Below are positions 1 to 8,027 of a stretch of DNA of 13,124 nucleotides, in pieces. Every line of letters begins with the position of its first letter. Positions within the stretch are counted from its first letter, which is position 1. A model generated the notes under the pieces. The model was given only the letters and a program-made list of their open reading frames with translations. It had not been told where the DNA came from and did not search any database. Made by a program: the position numbers and the translations under genes. The DNA is taken from contig CAZVGZ010000057.1 of the NCBI GenBank assembly GCA_964627605.1, positions 1-13,124 of the forward strand. Direction: 5' to 3'. The DNA comes from CAZVGZ01 sp964627605. GTDB taxonomy: Bacteria; Latescibacterota; MWCZ01; CAZVGZ01.

Positions 1-2
1 AG

Positions 3-425
3 ATTCCCCAGGAAGTAAGGGATTCTTTGCCAGCTGATGCCGACGATACGTTCGTTGTGACCCGTTGGCTGGACGGCTGCCTAGCAGCCTATCCCCACGA
101 TCAGTGGCAGGCTTTCAGCGAATCGCTAAGGCAGCGCCGCGAAATCTCCCGGAACTTGATCCGGCTGATTACAGCGTTCGCCGTCATCTCGCGAATCGAC
201 CCGCAGGGCCGCATTTCCATTCCACCCAAACTACTAGAGGCCGCCGACATAGATGGCGCGGTGCTTTTGGTAGGAACTCTGGACAAAGTGGAACTGTGGA
301 ACCCAAACCGGTTCGAAGAGGCCGTCGATCAGGCGAAAGACGACTTCGATGACGTGATTGGCGATCTGTCACTGATTGACGATGTAGACGGCGACATGCT
401 CGAACCCGCCAATGGCTCCGGTTAA
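3..425 (+). CDS. mraZ: Transcriptional regulator MraZ (5'-truncated by the window edge)
   Basis: MraZ is a DNA-binding regulator with two SpoVT/AbrB-like domains. It sits at the head of dcw clusters and binds repeats upstream of its own gene. The frame is open to the left edge, and 140 residues are visible. It opens with Ile-Pro and then QEVRDSLP, which fits the end of the first DxKGRxxIP half-motif, so roughly 15-17 N-terminal residues plus the start codon and promoter lie outside the window. The second copy of the motif is intact (DPQGRISIPPKLLEAA, about visible residues 67-81), followed by the usual VELWNPNRFEEA segment. The tail is acidic. A TTG at 27 is in frame but internal to the family alignment and is not the start. 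The stop codon lies inside rsmH (14-bp overlap), suggesting coupled translation. Identification is from motif plus position. Confidence 0.93.
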   Translation: MPQEVRDSLPADADDTFVVTRWLDGCLAAYPHDQWQAFSESLRQRREISRNLIRLITAFAVISRIDPQGRISIPPKLLEAADIDGAVLLVGTLDKVELWNPNRFEEAVDQAKDDFDDVIGDLSLIDDVDGDMLEPANGSG

Positions 426-1365
426 CACCGATCCACCCTCCTGGCACCTGCCGGTCATGGCCGACCAGGTGTGCAATTTCTGGCTTTCTGACCCAAGCGG
501 GGTCTATGTCGACGCCACATTTGGCGACGGCGGCCACACTCTTGCATTAGCACAGCACCTAAACACAGGCGCGCGTCTTATAGGTCTCGATAGGGACTTG
601 GTCGCGCTAAAAAGGGCGAAAATGCGGCTCGCTGCACTCGATGGCATCCAGTTTGACACTCTTCACGCTCCCGCCGCGAGAGTTGCAGACGCTATAGGTG
701 GCGTTGGTTGCGAAAAGGTCGATGGAGTGCTGTTGGACCTTGGTGTCTCATCGCGCCAGCTCGATGATCCCCAATTGGGATTCAGCTATAGAGGTGATGG
801 GCCTCTGGACATGAGAATGGATCGAACTCAGTCCCTTACAGCGGACGAAATAGTCAACGAGTGGCCCCAGGAGCGGTTGGACGCCACGATCAAAGAGTTG
901 GGCGAAGAGAGGCATCACCGAGCCATCGCCAGAACCATCTGTGAGTCCAGGCCCCTCAGCGGAACCAAGATGCTCAAAGACCTGATCGTGGGGCTAGTGC
1001 GTCGTGGAAAGCCAGAACCTGTGTTGTCGAGGGTGTTTCAAGCGCTTCGAATTGCTGTGAATGACGAACTAGGGCAATTAAGGGACGCTCTTGAGGGTGC
1101 GTTCACGATTCTGGCACCAAGAGGCCGGATTGTTGTGCTCACATACCACTCGCTTGAGGATAGGATCGTCAAGCAGATTTTTCGGCGGGAATCGACCGAC
1201 TGCATCTGTCCACCAGAGATACCGATCTGTCGCTGCGCCCATTTGGCTAGCGTCACCAGGCTTACCACCAAACCGCTGACAGCCGACGACGCCGAAACTC
1301 TACGCAATCCTCGAGCACGAAGCGCAAAACTGCGCGCAGTAGAACGAAAGCAGGAAGCGAAATGA
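412..1365 (+). CDS. rsmH: 16S rRNA (cytosine-1402-N4)-methyltransferase RsmH (MraW)
   Basis: RsmH uses S-adenosylmethionine to N4-methylate C1402 in the P-site region of 16S rRNA. The 317 residues match the family's usual length of about 310. Visible motifs are the N-terminal HLPVMADQV, the SAM-binding glycine motif VDATFGDGGHT (33-43), LLDLGVSS (107-114), the DMRMD segment (133-137), FQALRIAVNDEL (209-220), and LTYHSLEDRIVK (243-254). A cysteine group at C264, C266, C273 and C275 (CICPP...CRC) is a common feature of the family. The C-terminus has the typical NPRARSAKLRAVER. The ATG at 412 lies within the end of mraZ and lacks a clear Shine-Dalgarno sequence, so initiation is probably coupled to mraZ. 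The stop overlaps the ftsL start as ATGA. Its product acts in the cytosol and is not itself a division protein, but its place as second gene of the cluster is standard. Confidence 0.97.
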   Translation: MAPVNTDPPSWHLPVMADQVCNFWLSDPSGVYVDATFGDGGHTLALAQHLNTGARLIGLDRDLVALKRAKMRLAALDGIQFDTLHAPAARVADAIGGVGCEKVDGVLLDLGVSSRQLDDPQLGFSYRGDGPLDMRMDRTQSLTADEIVNEWPQERLDATIKELGEERHHRAIARTICESRPLSGTKMLKDLIVGLVRRGKPEPVLSRVFQALRIAVNDELGQLRDALEGAFTILAPRGRIVVLTYHSLEDRIVKQIFRRESTDCICPPEIPICRCAHLASVTRLTTKPLTADDAETLRNPRARSAKLRAVERKQEAK

Positions 1366-1715
1366 TAGGCAGAACCGCGCTATGGGCAGTCGTTGGAACA
1401 ACTGCGGTGCTGCTGATGACCACCTATGTGTGGAAAGATACCACCGCCAGGGCACGCGCTCTGGTGCGTCATGAACTGGTGAGCCACAAAAGAAACCTTG
1501 AAGCTACGGTGGAGAGACTTCGGGCGGATTCGGTCGCTTTAGGCAGAGTCGAGCGGATTAAGCTCGAAGCATCGGCGTTGGGGCTCGTGACGCCTCCAGC
1601 TCCTCCGAGAGCTCTTAGCATGGTGATAACCGAAGCCCAAGCGTCTGAAGCGGTGCGCCGAGTAAACTCAGAAATCGAAAACAGTTTCAGCAGGCCGGAT
1701 AGCACAACATTCTGA
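1362..1715 (+). CDS. ftsL: Cell division protein FtsL
   Basis: FtsL is a small bitopic membrane protein that, with FtsB and FtsQ, activates the FtsW-FtsI septal synthase. This 117-residue protein has the expected plan: a short cytoplasmic start, one transmembrane helix at about residues 5-23, then a basic helical region with likely coiled-coil character (about 28-72: RHELVSHKRNLEATVERLRAD and onward), ending in LEASALGLVTPP (68-79), which resembles the family's ExAxxLGmxxP signature. The tail of about 35 residues is polar. Sequence conservation in this family is low, so the call rests on size, topology, the terminal motif and location between rsmH and ftsI. The ATGA overlap with rsmH implies coupled translation. 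Confidence 0.85.
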   Translation: MIGRTALWAVVGTTAVLLMTTYVWKDTTARARALVRHELVSHKRNLEATVERLRADSVALGRVERIKLEASALGLVTPPAPPRALSMVITEAQASEAVRRVNSEIENSFSRPDSTTF

Positions 1716-1722
1716 GATAGCA

Positions 1723-1731
1723 AGGGGGAGG
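1723..1731 (+). promoter_or_regulatory. Strong ribosome binding site deciding the GTG start of ftsI
   Basis: A purine run AGGGGGAGG lies 7 nt upstream of the GTG at 1739. It is one of the best Shine-Dalgarno matches in the window and supports GTG initiation of ftsI. There is no competing ATG in frame before the transmembrane segment. Confidence 0.75.
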
Positions 1732-1738
1732 ACACGCG

Positions 1739-3820
1739 GTGGAGACCGCGCACAAAACCAGAGCAGGGGTCGTTGGGGTCTTTTGGGCTCTTGGGGGTTT
1801 GGCTGTCGTGGGACAGATGGCCTCACTTCAGTTGGTCCATGGAGACGAGGCCACCAAACGCGCGATAAACCAGCAAGAGCGCCGCAGGCCAGTGCCTGCC
1901 AGGCGTGGGCGGGTTGTCGATCGCAACGGCTCGGCGCTTGCAATGAGCTATCCGTCTCCCACATTCGCCTTGGACCCACTCCGTGTCCGACAGTCCAACC
2001 GTCAGACCATCATCGCCAACGCCGCCACGGTCAGCGGGAAAAGTGTAGCGCAGATCAATAAGTGGATCGACAGTCGACGCGGCCTACTTACGATAGCCAC
2101 GACCGCCGACGACTCCACCGCTGCGCGCATTAGAAGCTGGGAACACCGGGCGGTTATTGAGCAGATAGAAGATCGCCGCCACTATCCTCTAGGCTCGCTG
2201 GCAGGGCAACTGTTGGGTTACGTCCGCGCCGATCATACTGGCGGTGCAGGGCTCGAACACCGATATGACGAGACCCTCAAAGGGGAGGACGGCTGGCTCC
2301 TCACTCTAGTGGACGCGTTTGGCGAGCCGGTGCCGCAGACCGTCCAGTCCCGCTCAGAGCCTGTTGACGGCAGCAGCCTCCATCTGACACTCGACGCCAC
2401 GGTCCAGGCGATAGTGGAGGAAGAGCTTTTTGCGACTGCGCTCTGGCATGAATCCCTATCCGCCACCGCCGTCATGCTCAACGCGACAACTGGCGCAGTG
2501 ATGGCCATGGCTAACTATCCTGCCTTCGATCCTGTCCAGTATAGATCGGCACCAACCGGCCTCAGCCGCAACCGCGCAGCTACCGACCCCTACGAACCAG
2601 GATCAACATTCAAAGTGGTGGCTGTCGCCGCAGCGATCAATGAGGGGTTTGTCACCGCTGACAGCCTGATAGCGGTAGCAGACGGCCAGATTGAGGTGGC
2701 TGGCGCGATCATCCACGACGACCATCACATCGACGGCCCCATCCCCGTCAGCGAGGTGATGGCGCACTCAAGCAACGTTGGTGTAATAGAGATTGCACGC
2801 AAACTGGCCTCTGGCGATCAGTACCGCTACGTTCGGCTGTTTGGTTTCGGCGCGGAATCTGGGATCGACCTTCCAGGCGAATCCAAGGGGATCGTCCGTC
2901 CGCCGCCAAAGTGGTCCGGCCGGTCTTGGGCAACCATAGCAATCGGGCAGGAGATAGCTGTCACCCCAATACAGCTAGCCGCCGCATTCGGTTCTCTGGC
3001 CAACGATGGCGTGTTGATGCAGCCCTACCTGGTTGATAGGGTGGTCGATCGCAACGGCGTTGTCGGTAGGGTCCGCAGGCCGGTAACGGTGAGGCGTGCG
3101 GTAACGTCCGCAACCGCTAGAGTGATGACTGATATGTTGTGCGGCGTCGTGGATCACGGTACCGGAACTGGCGCGTCGATTGAAGGCGTTCGTGTCGCTG
3201 GCAAGACTGGGACCGCTCAGATCGCCTCAAAATCTGGCCGTGGCTACGAGCCAGGGGCCTATGTTGCGTCGTTCGTCGGCTATCTGCCAGATGTGGAAGA
3301 AAAACTGGTGCTGCTGGTTGCTGTAACGCACCCCAGCAAAGGTGACTACTACGCCTCAACTGTCGCCGCACCTACGTTCAAGCGGATCATATCCCGCGTT
3401 CTTCAGCACCAGGGGGTCACGGTTTCCGACTCGTCTACAGCCGTCGCGAGCACGATGGTTACGGTTCCCGATTTGAGCGGTCTATCAAGCGACGCCGCCG
3501 CGAGAACCCTGGAACAGGTTGGCCTGACCACCAGGACCGCAGGTTCAGGAGATGTGGTATACGCCCAGTCGCCGCCGATAGGCAGTCGCCTAAGGACGGG
3601 CTGCGTGGTAACGGTGTTGACATATCAGATCGGCAGCGACAACCGGGCGGTCCCGAAAGTCGTCGGCATGGCGGTCCGCCCCGCAATAGCGGTCTTGAAC
3701 GCCGCTGGTCTCTCTGCGCATATCGCTGGTCACGGCATAGTCCATCGCCAGTCGCCATCAGCTGGACGATCCATCGCGTCCAATACTCAAGTTGCACTGA
3801 TATGCAGGCCTCGGGGATAG
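1739..3820 (+). CDS. ftsI: Septal peptidoglycan transpeptidase FtsI (PBP3-type class B PBP) with two PASTA domains
   Basis: FtsI cross-links nascent septal glycan by D,D-transpeptidation in the periplasm and works with FtsW. The protein has 693 residues. There is one N-terminal membrane anchor (about 10-31), followed by the PBP dimer-domain start with RGRVVDRNG (56-64). The transpeptidase domain has all three catalytic motifs: SxxK as STFK with nucleophile S289 and K292, SxN as SSN at 344-346, and KTG at 489-491 (KTGTAQ). Two PASTA domains follow, at about 572-629 (starting VTVPDLSGLS) and about 637-688 (starting AVPKVVGM), which explains the length compared with about 590 for the E. coli protein. 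The start is GTG with a strong Shine-Dalgarno sequence, 23 nt after ftsL; murE begins 5 nt after its stop. The FtsI rather than SpoVD or elongation PBP2 assignment rests on genomic position between ftsL and murE. Confidence 0.95.
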   Translation: METAHKTRAGVVGVFWALGGLAVVGQMASLQLVHGDEATKRAINQQERRRPVPARRGRVVDRNGSALAMSYPSPTFALDPLRVRQSNRQTIIANAATVSGKSVAQINKWIDSRRGLLTIATTADDSTAARIRSWEHRAVIEQIEDRRHYPLGSLAGQLLGYVRADHTGGAGLEHRYDETLKGEDGWLLTLVDAFGEPVPQTVQSRSEPVDGSSLHLTLDATVQAIVEEELFATALWHESLSATAVMLNATTGAVMAMANYPAFDPVQYRSAPTGLSRNRAATDPYEPGSTFKVVAVAAAINEGFVTADSLIAVADGQIEVAGAIIHDDHHIDGPIPVSEVMAHSSNVGVIEIARKLASGDQYRYVRLFGFGAESGIDLPGESKGIVRPPPKWSGRSWATIAIGQEIAVTPIQLAAAFGSLANDGVLMQPYLVDRVVDRNGVVGRVRRPVTVRRAVTSATARVMTDMLCGVVDHGTGTGASIEGVRVAGKTGTAQIASKSGRGYEPGAYVASFVGYLPDVEEKLVLLVAVTHPSKGDYYASTVAAPTFKRIISRVLQHQGVTVSDSSTAVASTMVTVPDLSGLSSDAAARTLEQVGLTTRTAGSGDVVYAQSPPIGSRLRTGCVVTVLTYQIGSDNRAVPKVVGMAVRPAIAVLNAAGLSAHIAGHGIVHRQSPSAGRSIASNTQVALICRPRG

Positions 3821-3825
3821 GCGGC

Positions 3826-5304
3826 ATGACCCTCAATCTCGGCATGATAGCAGCGAAGCTGACGGACGCCCGCGTAGTCGGAGACGGCAGCACTGTCGTG
3901 AGTGACGTGGCCTGTGATTCGAGAACAGCAGAAAAGGGATCACTGTTCGCGGCGCTCAAAGGTGAGCGACAAAACGGGATAGATTTTTTGGACGATGCGG
4001 TCAAGCGAGGGGCGGTGGCGATTTTGACGGATACGATTGATGAGGGCGTCTACATCCCTCAAATAGTCGTCCCAAATGTTCGCCTGGCGATGGCGGTCGC
4101 CTCTCATCTGCTGAGCGAGCCTATCCTTGAGGATCTGACGCTGATCGGCGTCACTGGAACCAACGGCAAAACCACCACCTGCTCATTGATAGACTCCATA
4201 CTACAGGCTGACGGTCGCAGCGTCGGTGTCATCGGAACGTTGGGCTACCGCGTTCTGGGTCACGACCGCGATTGGCATATGTCCACCCACACCACACCAG
4301 AATCGCCTGATCTCTACCGGGTGTTGAGGTCAATGCACAGCGAAGGTGTCAGAACGGTGGTGATGGAGGTCTCGTCCCACGCACTGGTTCTCTACCGTGT
4401 CTGGGGGCTTTCGTTCGGTGTGGCTGTATATACGAACCTGACCCAGGATCATCTGGATTTCCACGGCACCATGGAGAACTACTTCAATGCGAAAGCCGGG
4501 CTGTTCGATGGGCTGGATCAAACCTCAACCCGAGTGATAAACATTTCGGACCAGTATGGCCTGCGGCTTACTCAACGTCCTGGTCCCCAACTGGTTACTT
4601 TCGGATGGGACAGCACGGCTGCGGTGTTTCCTCGTGACCTGTCGATGGATGGCACCATCCGATCTACCTTCCAAACGCCCAACGGTACTGCTGATGTGGA
4701 GATGGGACTTGTGGGCAGATTCAATGTAAGCAACGCCCTCGCGGCCACAGCGGTTGCGACCGCTCTGCAAACCCCTTTCACAGCGATTGAAGAGGGGCTG
4801 CGTAAAGCACGACCAGCATCAGGCCGATTTGAGTCCGTCGCCGACGCCGACGCCGATATAGTTGTGATAGTGGACTACGCACACACTCCCGACGCTTTGA
4901 CAAATGTCCTCTCCACCGCCAAAGAGATGACAAAAGAGAAACTGTGGGTGGTTGTGGGTTGCGGTGGTGATCGCGATCGAACAAAACGCCCCTTGATGGG
5001 TGCAGCCGCAGCAGAGTGGGCTGATGTCTCGGTGATCACCTCTGACAATCCACGAACCGAAGATCCAGAGCAGATCATCGACGACGTGATGGTCGGTGTG
5101 GATCAACTGCTAGAAGTGGTGCGCATAACTGACCGCCGCGCAGCGATACTTCAGGCAGTGACCTCTGCTGAACCTGGGGACGTAGTTGTAATAGCTGGCA
5201 AAGGGCATGAACCTTACATCGAAATAGGAACAACTCAATATCCGTTTGATGACAGGGACGAGGCGCGCGCGGCGCTCAGCCAACGACTGAAAGCGGTGGC
5301 CTGA
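3826..5304 (+). CDS. murE: UDP-N-acetylmuramoyl-L-alanyl-D-glutamate--2,6-diaminopimelate ligase MurE
   Basis: MurE is a cytosolic ATP-dependent ligase that adds the third amino acid of the peptidoglycan stem. From this start it has 492 residues, a normal length. Motifs (numbering from this start): P-loop GTNGKTT (111-117), the UDP-MurNAc-binding STHTTPES (153-160), SSHAL (183-187), TNLTQDHLDFHGT (203-215), the probably carbamylated lysine K223 in NAKAGLF, NVSNALAA (300-307), VDYAHTPDAL (349-358), and AGKGHE near the end. DNPR at 407-410 is the signature of meso-DAP-specific enzymes, so the substrate is predicted to be DAP rather than lysine. I chose the ATG at 3826 because GGGGA lies about 8 nt upstream and the protein then starts MTLNLG. 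An in-frame ATG at 3802 would overlap ftsI by 19 nt and has no visible ribosome binding site. The stop overlaps the murF start as TGATG. Confidence 0.96.
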   Translation: MTLNLGMIAAKLTDARVVGDGSTVVSDVACDSRTAEKGSLFAALKGERQNGIDFLDDAVKRGAVAILTDTIDEGVYIPQIVVPNVRLAMAVASHLLSEPILEDLTLIGVTGTNGKTTTCSLIDSILQADGRSVGVIGTLGYRVLGHDRDWHMSTHTTPESPDLYRVLRSMHSEGVRTVVMEVSSHALVLYRVWGLSFGVAVYTNLTQDHLDFHGTMENYFNAKAGLFDGLDQTSTRVINISDQYGLRLTQRPGPQLVTFGWDSTAAVFPRDLSMDGTIRSTFQTPNGTADVEMGLVGRFNVSNALAATAVATALQTPFTAIEEGLRKARPASGRFESVADADADIVVIVDYAHTPDALTNVLSTAKEMTKEKLWVVVGCGGDRDRTKRPLMGAAAAEWADVSVITSDNPRTEDPEQIIDDVMVGVDQLLEVVRITDRRAAILQAVTSAEPGDVVVIAGKGHEPYIEIGTTQYPFDDRDEARAALSQRLKAVA

Positions 5305-6710
5305 TGCCTGAGTGGATTTTGAAAGAGATAGCCGCTGCCTTTAAAGCAGAACCGCACGGCGATGCCACACGGTTGGTGACAGGGGTCAATTTCGACAGCC
5401 GCAAGCTGACCCAAGGCCAGATGTTCGTTGCGGTAAAGACGACCACCAACGACGGGCATGACTATGTAGTGAACGCAGCAGAAAAAGGGATGTCCGGTGC
5501 TATCGTTAGCGACGAGGCGTTCAACGCAAATAGAGATATCTGGACAGAGCTGCCGCTTATCTCAGTACCCGATCCGGTGATCGCGTTAGGCGCCTGGGCG
5601 AGTTGGCACCGTCAGCAGAACGACATCCCGGTTGTTGCGATTACCGGTAGTAACGGAAAGACCACCGTCAAGGAGCTAATCGCTGCGGTGTTGGGACAAA
5701 AATTCGAGACTCTCAAGACCGCAGCCAATTTCAACAATCATCTCGGCGTTCCCATGACACTGTTGGAGATTGGGGCCAAACACGACATGGCTGTAGTAGA
5801 GATCGGGATGAACCATCCTGGTGAGATCGGACAGCTCGCTAAGATCGCCAGGCCCACCATCGGAGTGATCACCAACGCCGGGCAGGCCCATATGGAAGCT
5901 TTCCCATCAAAAGACACGCTCATCGACGCCAAATGGGAGTTATCCGAAGAACTCACCGGCGAGCGGCTACTGATTATCAACAAGGACGACGATGGACTAA
6001 GACAACGACAGGAGCGCCACAACGGCCCGTTGTTATCCTATTCAGTCGATTCATCAGACTCAGACTACCAGGCCGTATCCCTGTCCAAGAATGACAGTGA
6101 CAGATGGAGTTTTTCGGTGTGTGGGCAGAGGTTTGTGATGGCCATCCCAGGAAGACACACGGTGTCAAACGCACTGGCCGCGATTGCGGTGGCCGACCGT
6201 CTCGGCGTCTCTTTCGGCGAATCAGCCCAAGCGCTGGCATCCGCCCAAGGCCCGGCGATGAGAATGCGGACGGAAACCTTAGGCGGCGTAACGATCATAA
6301 ACGACGCCTACAACGCCAATCCCGGCTCAATGAGAGCCGCACTTAATTCGCTCTCGGCAGTCGCAGCCGACGAGCCTGACCGCCGGTCGATAGCGGTACT
6401 GGGTGGAATGCTGGAGTTGGGCGCCGAAGGCGATGCGCTTCACAGGGAGACCGGAGCGCTCGCAGCGTCACTGGGAGTGACACTGGTAACCGTCGGACCA
6501 CTCGGTACGCTGATAGCCCAAGGCGCGCTTGACAGCGGCTCCGACGCCGATCAGATCTTCGTTTACTCAACGCACGACGAAGCTGCTAAGTGGTTGGCAT
6601 CGGAAACGAGCAGCGGGGATGCTGTCCTTATCAAGGGATCGCGCGGGGCACGCATGGAAACGGTACTGGAGCGGTGGCGCCAACTCACAGCATCTAGCGT
6701 AGCGGCATAA
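5304..6710 (+). CDS. murF: UDP-N-acetylmuramoyl-tripeptide--D-alanyl-D-alanine ligase MurF
   Basis: MurF attaches the D-Ala-D-Ala dipeptide to the UDP-MurNAc-tripeptide, the last cytosolic ligation before transfer to the lipid carrier. It has 468 residues, close to the usual 450. Motifs in order: substrate-domain NFDSRKL (29-35), P-loop GSNGKTT (115-121), NFNNHLGVP (142-150), EIGMNHPGEI (166-175), TNAGQAHMEAF (190-200), NALAAIAVA (289-297), and NDAYNANPGSM (333-343), which is diagnostic of MurF, then VLGGMLELG (365-373) and the C-terminal LIKGSRGARME. The start overlaps the murE stop by one base, so the two ligases are likely translated in a coupled way. In many clusters mraY and murD come next, but here ftsW follows after 12 nt. 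No ddl gene, which would supply the dipeptide, is in the window. Confidence 0.96.
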   Translation: MPEWILKEIAAAFKAEPHGDATRLVTGVNFDSRKLTQGQMFVAVKTTTNDGHDYVVNAAEKGMSGAIVSDEAFNANRDIWTELPLISVPDPVIALGAWASWHRQQNDIPVVAITGSNGKTTVKELIAAVLGQKFETLKTAANFNNHLGVPMTLLEIGAKHDMAVVEIGMNHPGEIGQLAKIARPTIGVITNAGQAHMEAFPSKDTLIDAKWELSEELTGERLLIINKDDDGLRQRQERHNGPLLSYSVDSSDSDYQAVSLSKNDSDRWSFSVCGQRFVMAIPGRHTVSNALAAIAVADRLGVSFGESAQALASAQGPAMRMRTETLGGVTIINDAYNANPGSMRAALNSLSAVAADEPDRRSIAVLGGMLELGAEGDALHRETGALAASLGVTLVTVGPLGTLIAQGALDSGSDADQIFVYSTHDEAAKWLASETSSGDAVLIKGSRGARMETVLERWRQLTASSVAA

Positions 6711-6722
6711 GGCGGAACAGAC

Positions 6723-8027
6723 GTGGCTAATACGTTTATCGACTACCGACCTACAGCACCGACTTCCAGTCGTCCGGTGAAGCGCACCGTTTCGATTGCC
6801 AGAAACCGAGGTGGTGCAGCCACTATTGAGCCAATGCCTGAATCCAGTGGCGCGGTTGATGGTTGGATGATGGCGGCTATAGCAGCCCTGGTGGGGATTG
6901 GGTTGGTCATGGTCTACAGCGCAAGCTCTGTTGTTGCTGAGGCCAGGTTTGGTGGTGCCAGCTTCTTCCTACAGCGGCAGTTTATTAGAGCTGCGGTGGG
7001 CGTTGTTCTGTTGGCTTATCTTGCTCGGATGCCACTAAACGTCTTTAGACTTGCGACCAAGCCACTTCTGTTTGTCTCACTCGGGCTACTTCTGGTCCCG
7101 CTGATGATGAAAGCCTCTGGAAGCGAAGTGGGGCTAGCAAACGGAGCCTATCGCTGGATAGTAGTACCAGGGGTACCGTCGCTAAAATTCCAGCCTTCCG
7201 AATTCGCGCGTTTCGCATTGATACTCTTTTTGGCTGATTCTCTGGCACGCAAACAGCATACAATCAGAAGCTTTGCCGACGGGCTGCTACCTCACCTCGT
7301 GGTGGTGGGCGTTGTGTTGGCACTGATCGTTCCAGAGCCGGACATGGGAACAGCGGTGACGATAGGTCTTATAGCCGCGATGATGCTCTACACAGCCAGG
7401 GCGAGGGTAATGCACCTCATCGCTGTCGCCCTTGCCGCAGCGCCTGTAGGCGTCGCTCTGGTTATCGCATCGCCATACCGTATGCGCAGGATCGTCGGGT
7501 TTCTTGGAGCCGACAGCGCCGCTAAAGAGCTTGGCTATCAGATTACGCAAGCTCGGCTTGGCATCGGCTCAGGCGGCCTTCTGGGTCGAGGTTTGGGTGC
7601 CGGGCATCAGAAGTTCTTCTTCCTGCCTGAGCCCTATACCGATTCTATTTTTTCCATTGTGGGAGAAGAGCTTGGGTTCGTTGGCGTGCTGGCGGTGGTG
7701 GCGATTTTCACCGTGGCGATATTTCGCGGCCTCAAGATCGCCAGGAGCAGCCCGAACATCTACGGTCTTCTGGTGGTCTTTGGCCTCACAGCCAACTTCG
7801 CGGTCTACGCACTACTCAACATAATGGTCATCACAGGTATTGTGCCCGCCACCGGGTTGCCGCTGCCTTTCCTTAGTTACGGTGGAACATCCTTGATGCT
7901 CAACTTGTGCGCGGTTGGCATAATCCTCAACGTCTCTCGCAGGCGACTACCTGGGGCGATGAGGACAGCCAAACCCATCCCAACGAAAAAACATCCTTGC
8001 ACCCTGACGTTAGGCGTTGTCCGATGA
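6723..8027 (+). CDS. ftsW: Septal peptidoglycan glycosyltransferase FtsW (SEDS family)
   Basis: FtsW is a polytopic membrane glycosyltransferase that polymerises lipid II and is partnered by FtsI. The 434 residues contain many hydrophobic helices starting near residue 47. SEDS signatures seen: NGAYRWI (140-146), FQPSEFARFA (156-165), PEPDMGTA (204-211), GRGLGAGHQKFFFLPEPYTD (288-307) with D307 at the place of the essential aspartate, GEELGFVG (314-321), and ATGLPLPFLSYGGTS (376-390). The usual TDFIF reads TDSIF here. The first 45 or so residues form an extended, basic, probably cytoplasmic tail. The start is GTG with AAGGCGGA about 6 nt upstream; an internal ATG at 6834 has no ribosome binding site. 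Position inside the dcw cluster favours FtsW over RodA. No murG follows: murC begins in an ATGA overlap with the ftsW stop. Confidence 0.95.
   Translation: MANTFIDYRPTAPTSSRPVKRTVSIARNRGGAATIEPMPESSGAVDGWMMAAIAALVGIGLVMVYSASSVVAEARFGGASFFLQRQFIRAAVGVVLLAYLARMPLNVFRLATKPLLFVSLGLLLVPLMMKASGSEVGLANGAYRWIVVPGVPSLKFQPSEFARFALILFLADSLARKQHTIRSFADGLLPHLVVVGVVLALIVPEPDMGTAVTIGLIAAMMLYTARARVMHLIAVALAAAPVGVALVIASPYRMRRIVGFLGADSAAKELGYQITQARLGIGSGGLLGRGLGAGHQKFFFLPEPYTDSIFSIVGEELGFVGVLAVVAIFTVAIFRGLKIARSSPNIYGLLVVFGLTANFAVYALLNIMVITGIVPATGLPLPFLSYGGTSLMLNLCAVGIILNVSRRRLPGAMRTAKPIPTKKHPCTLTLGVVR

Noticed and set aside
27..29. TTG as start codon of mraZ
   Set aside because: The frame continues open to the window edge and upstream codons encode family-like residues (IPQEVRDS), so the true start is outside the window.
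3459..4004. Antisense ORF of 181 residues across the ftsI-murE junction
   Set aside because: Overlaps two motif-confirmed genes, low-complexity Arg/Ser content, no recognisable domain.
7907..8023. Upstream start of murC giving a 39-residue N-terminal extension
   Set aside because: The extension overlaps the ftsW 3' end out of frame and has no family character; the ATG at 8024 forms a standard ATGA junction and directly precedes the conserved domain.
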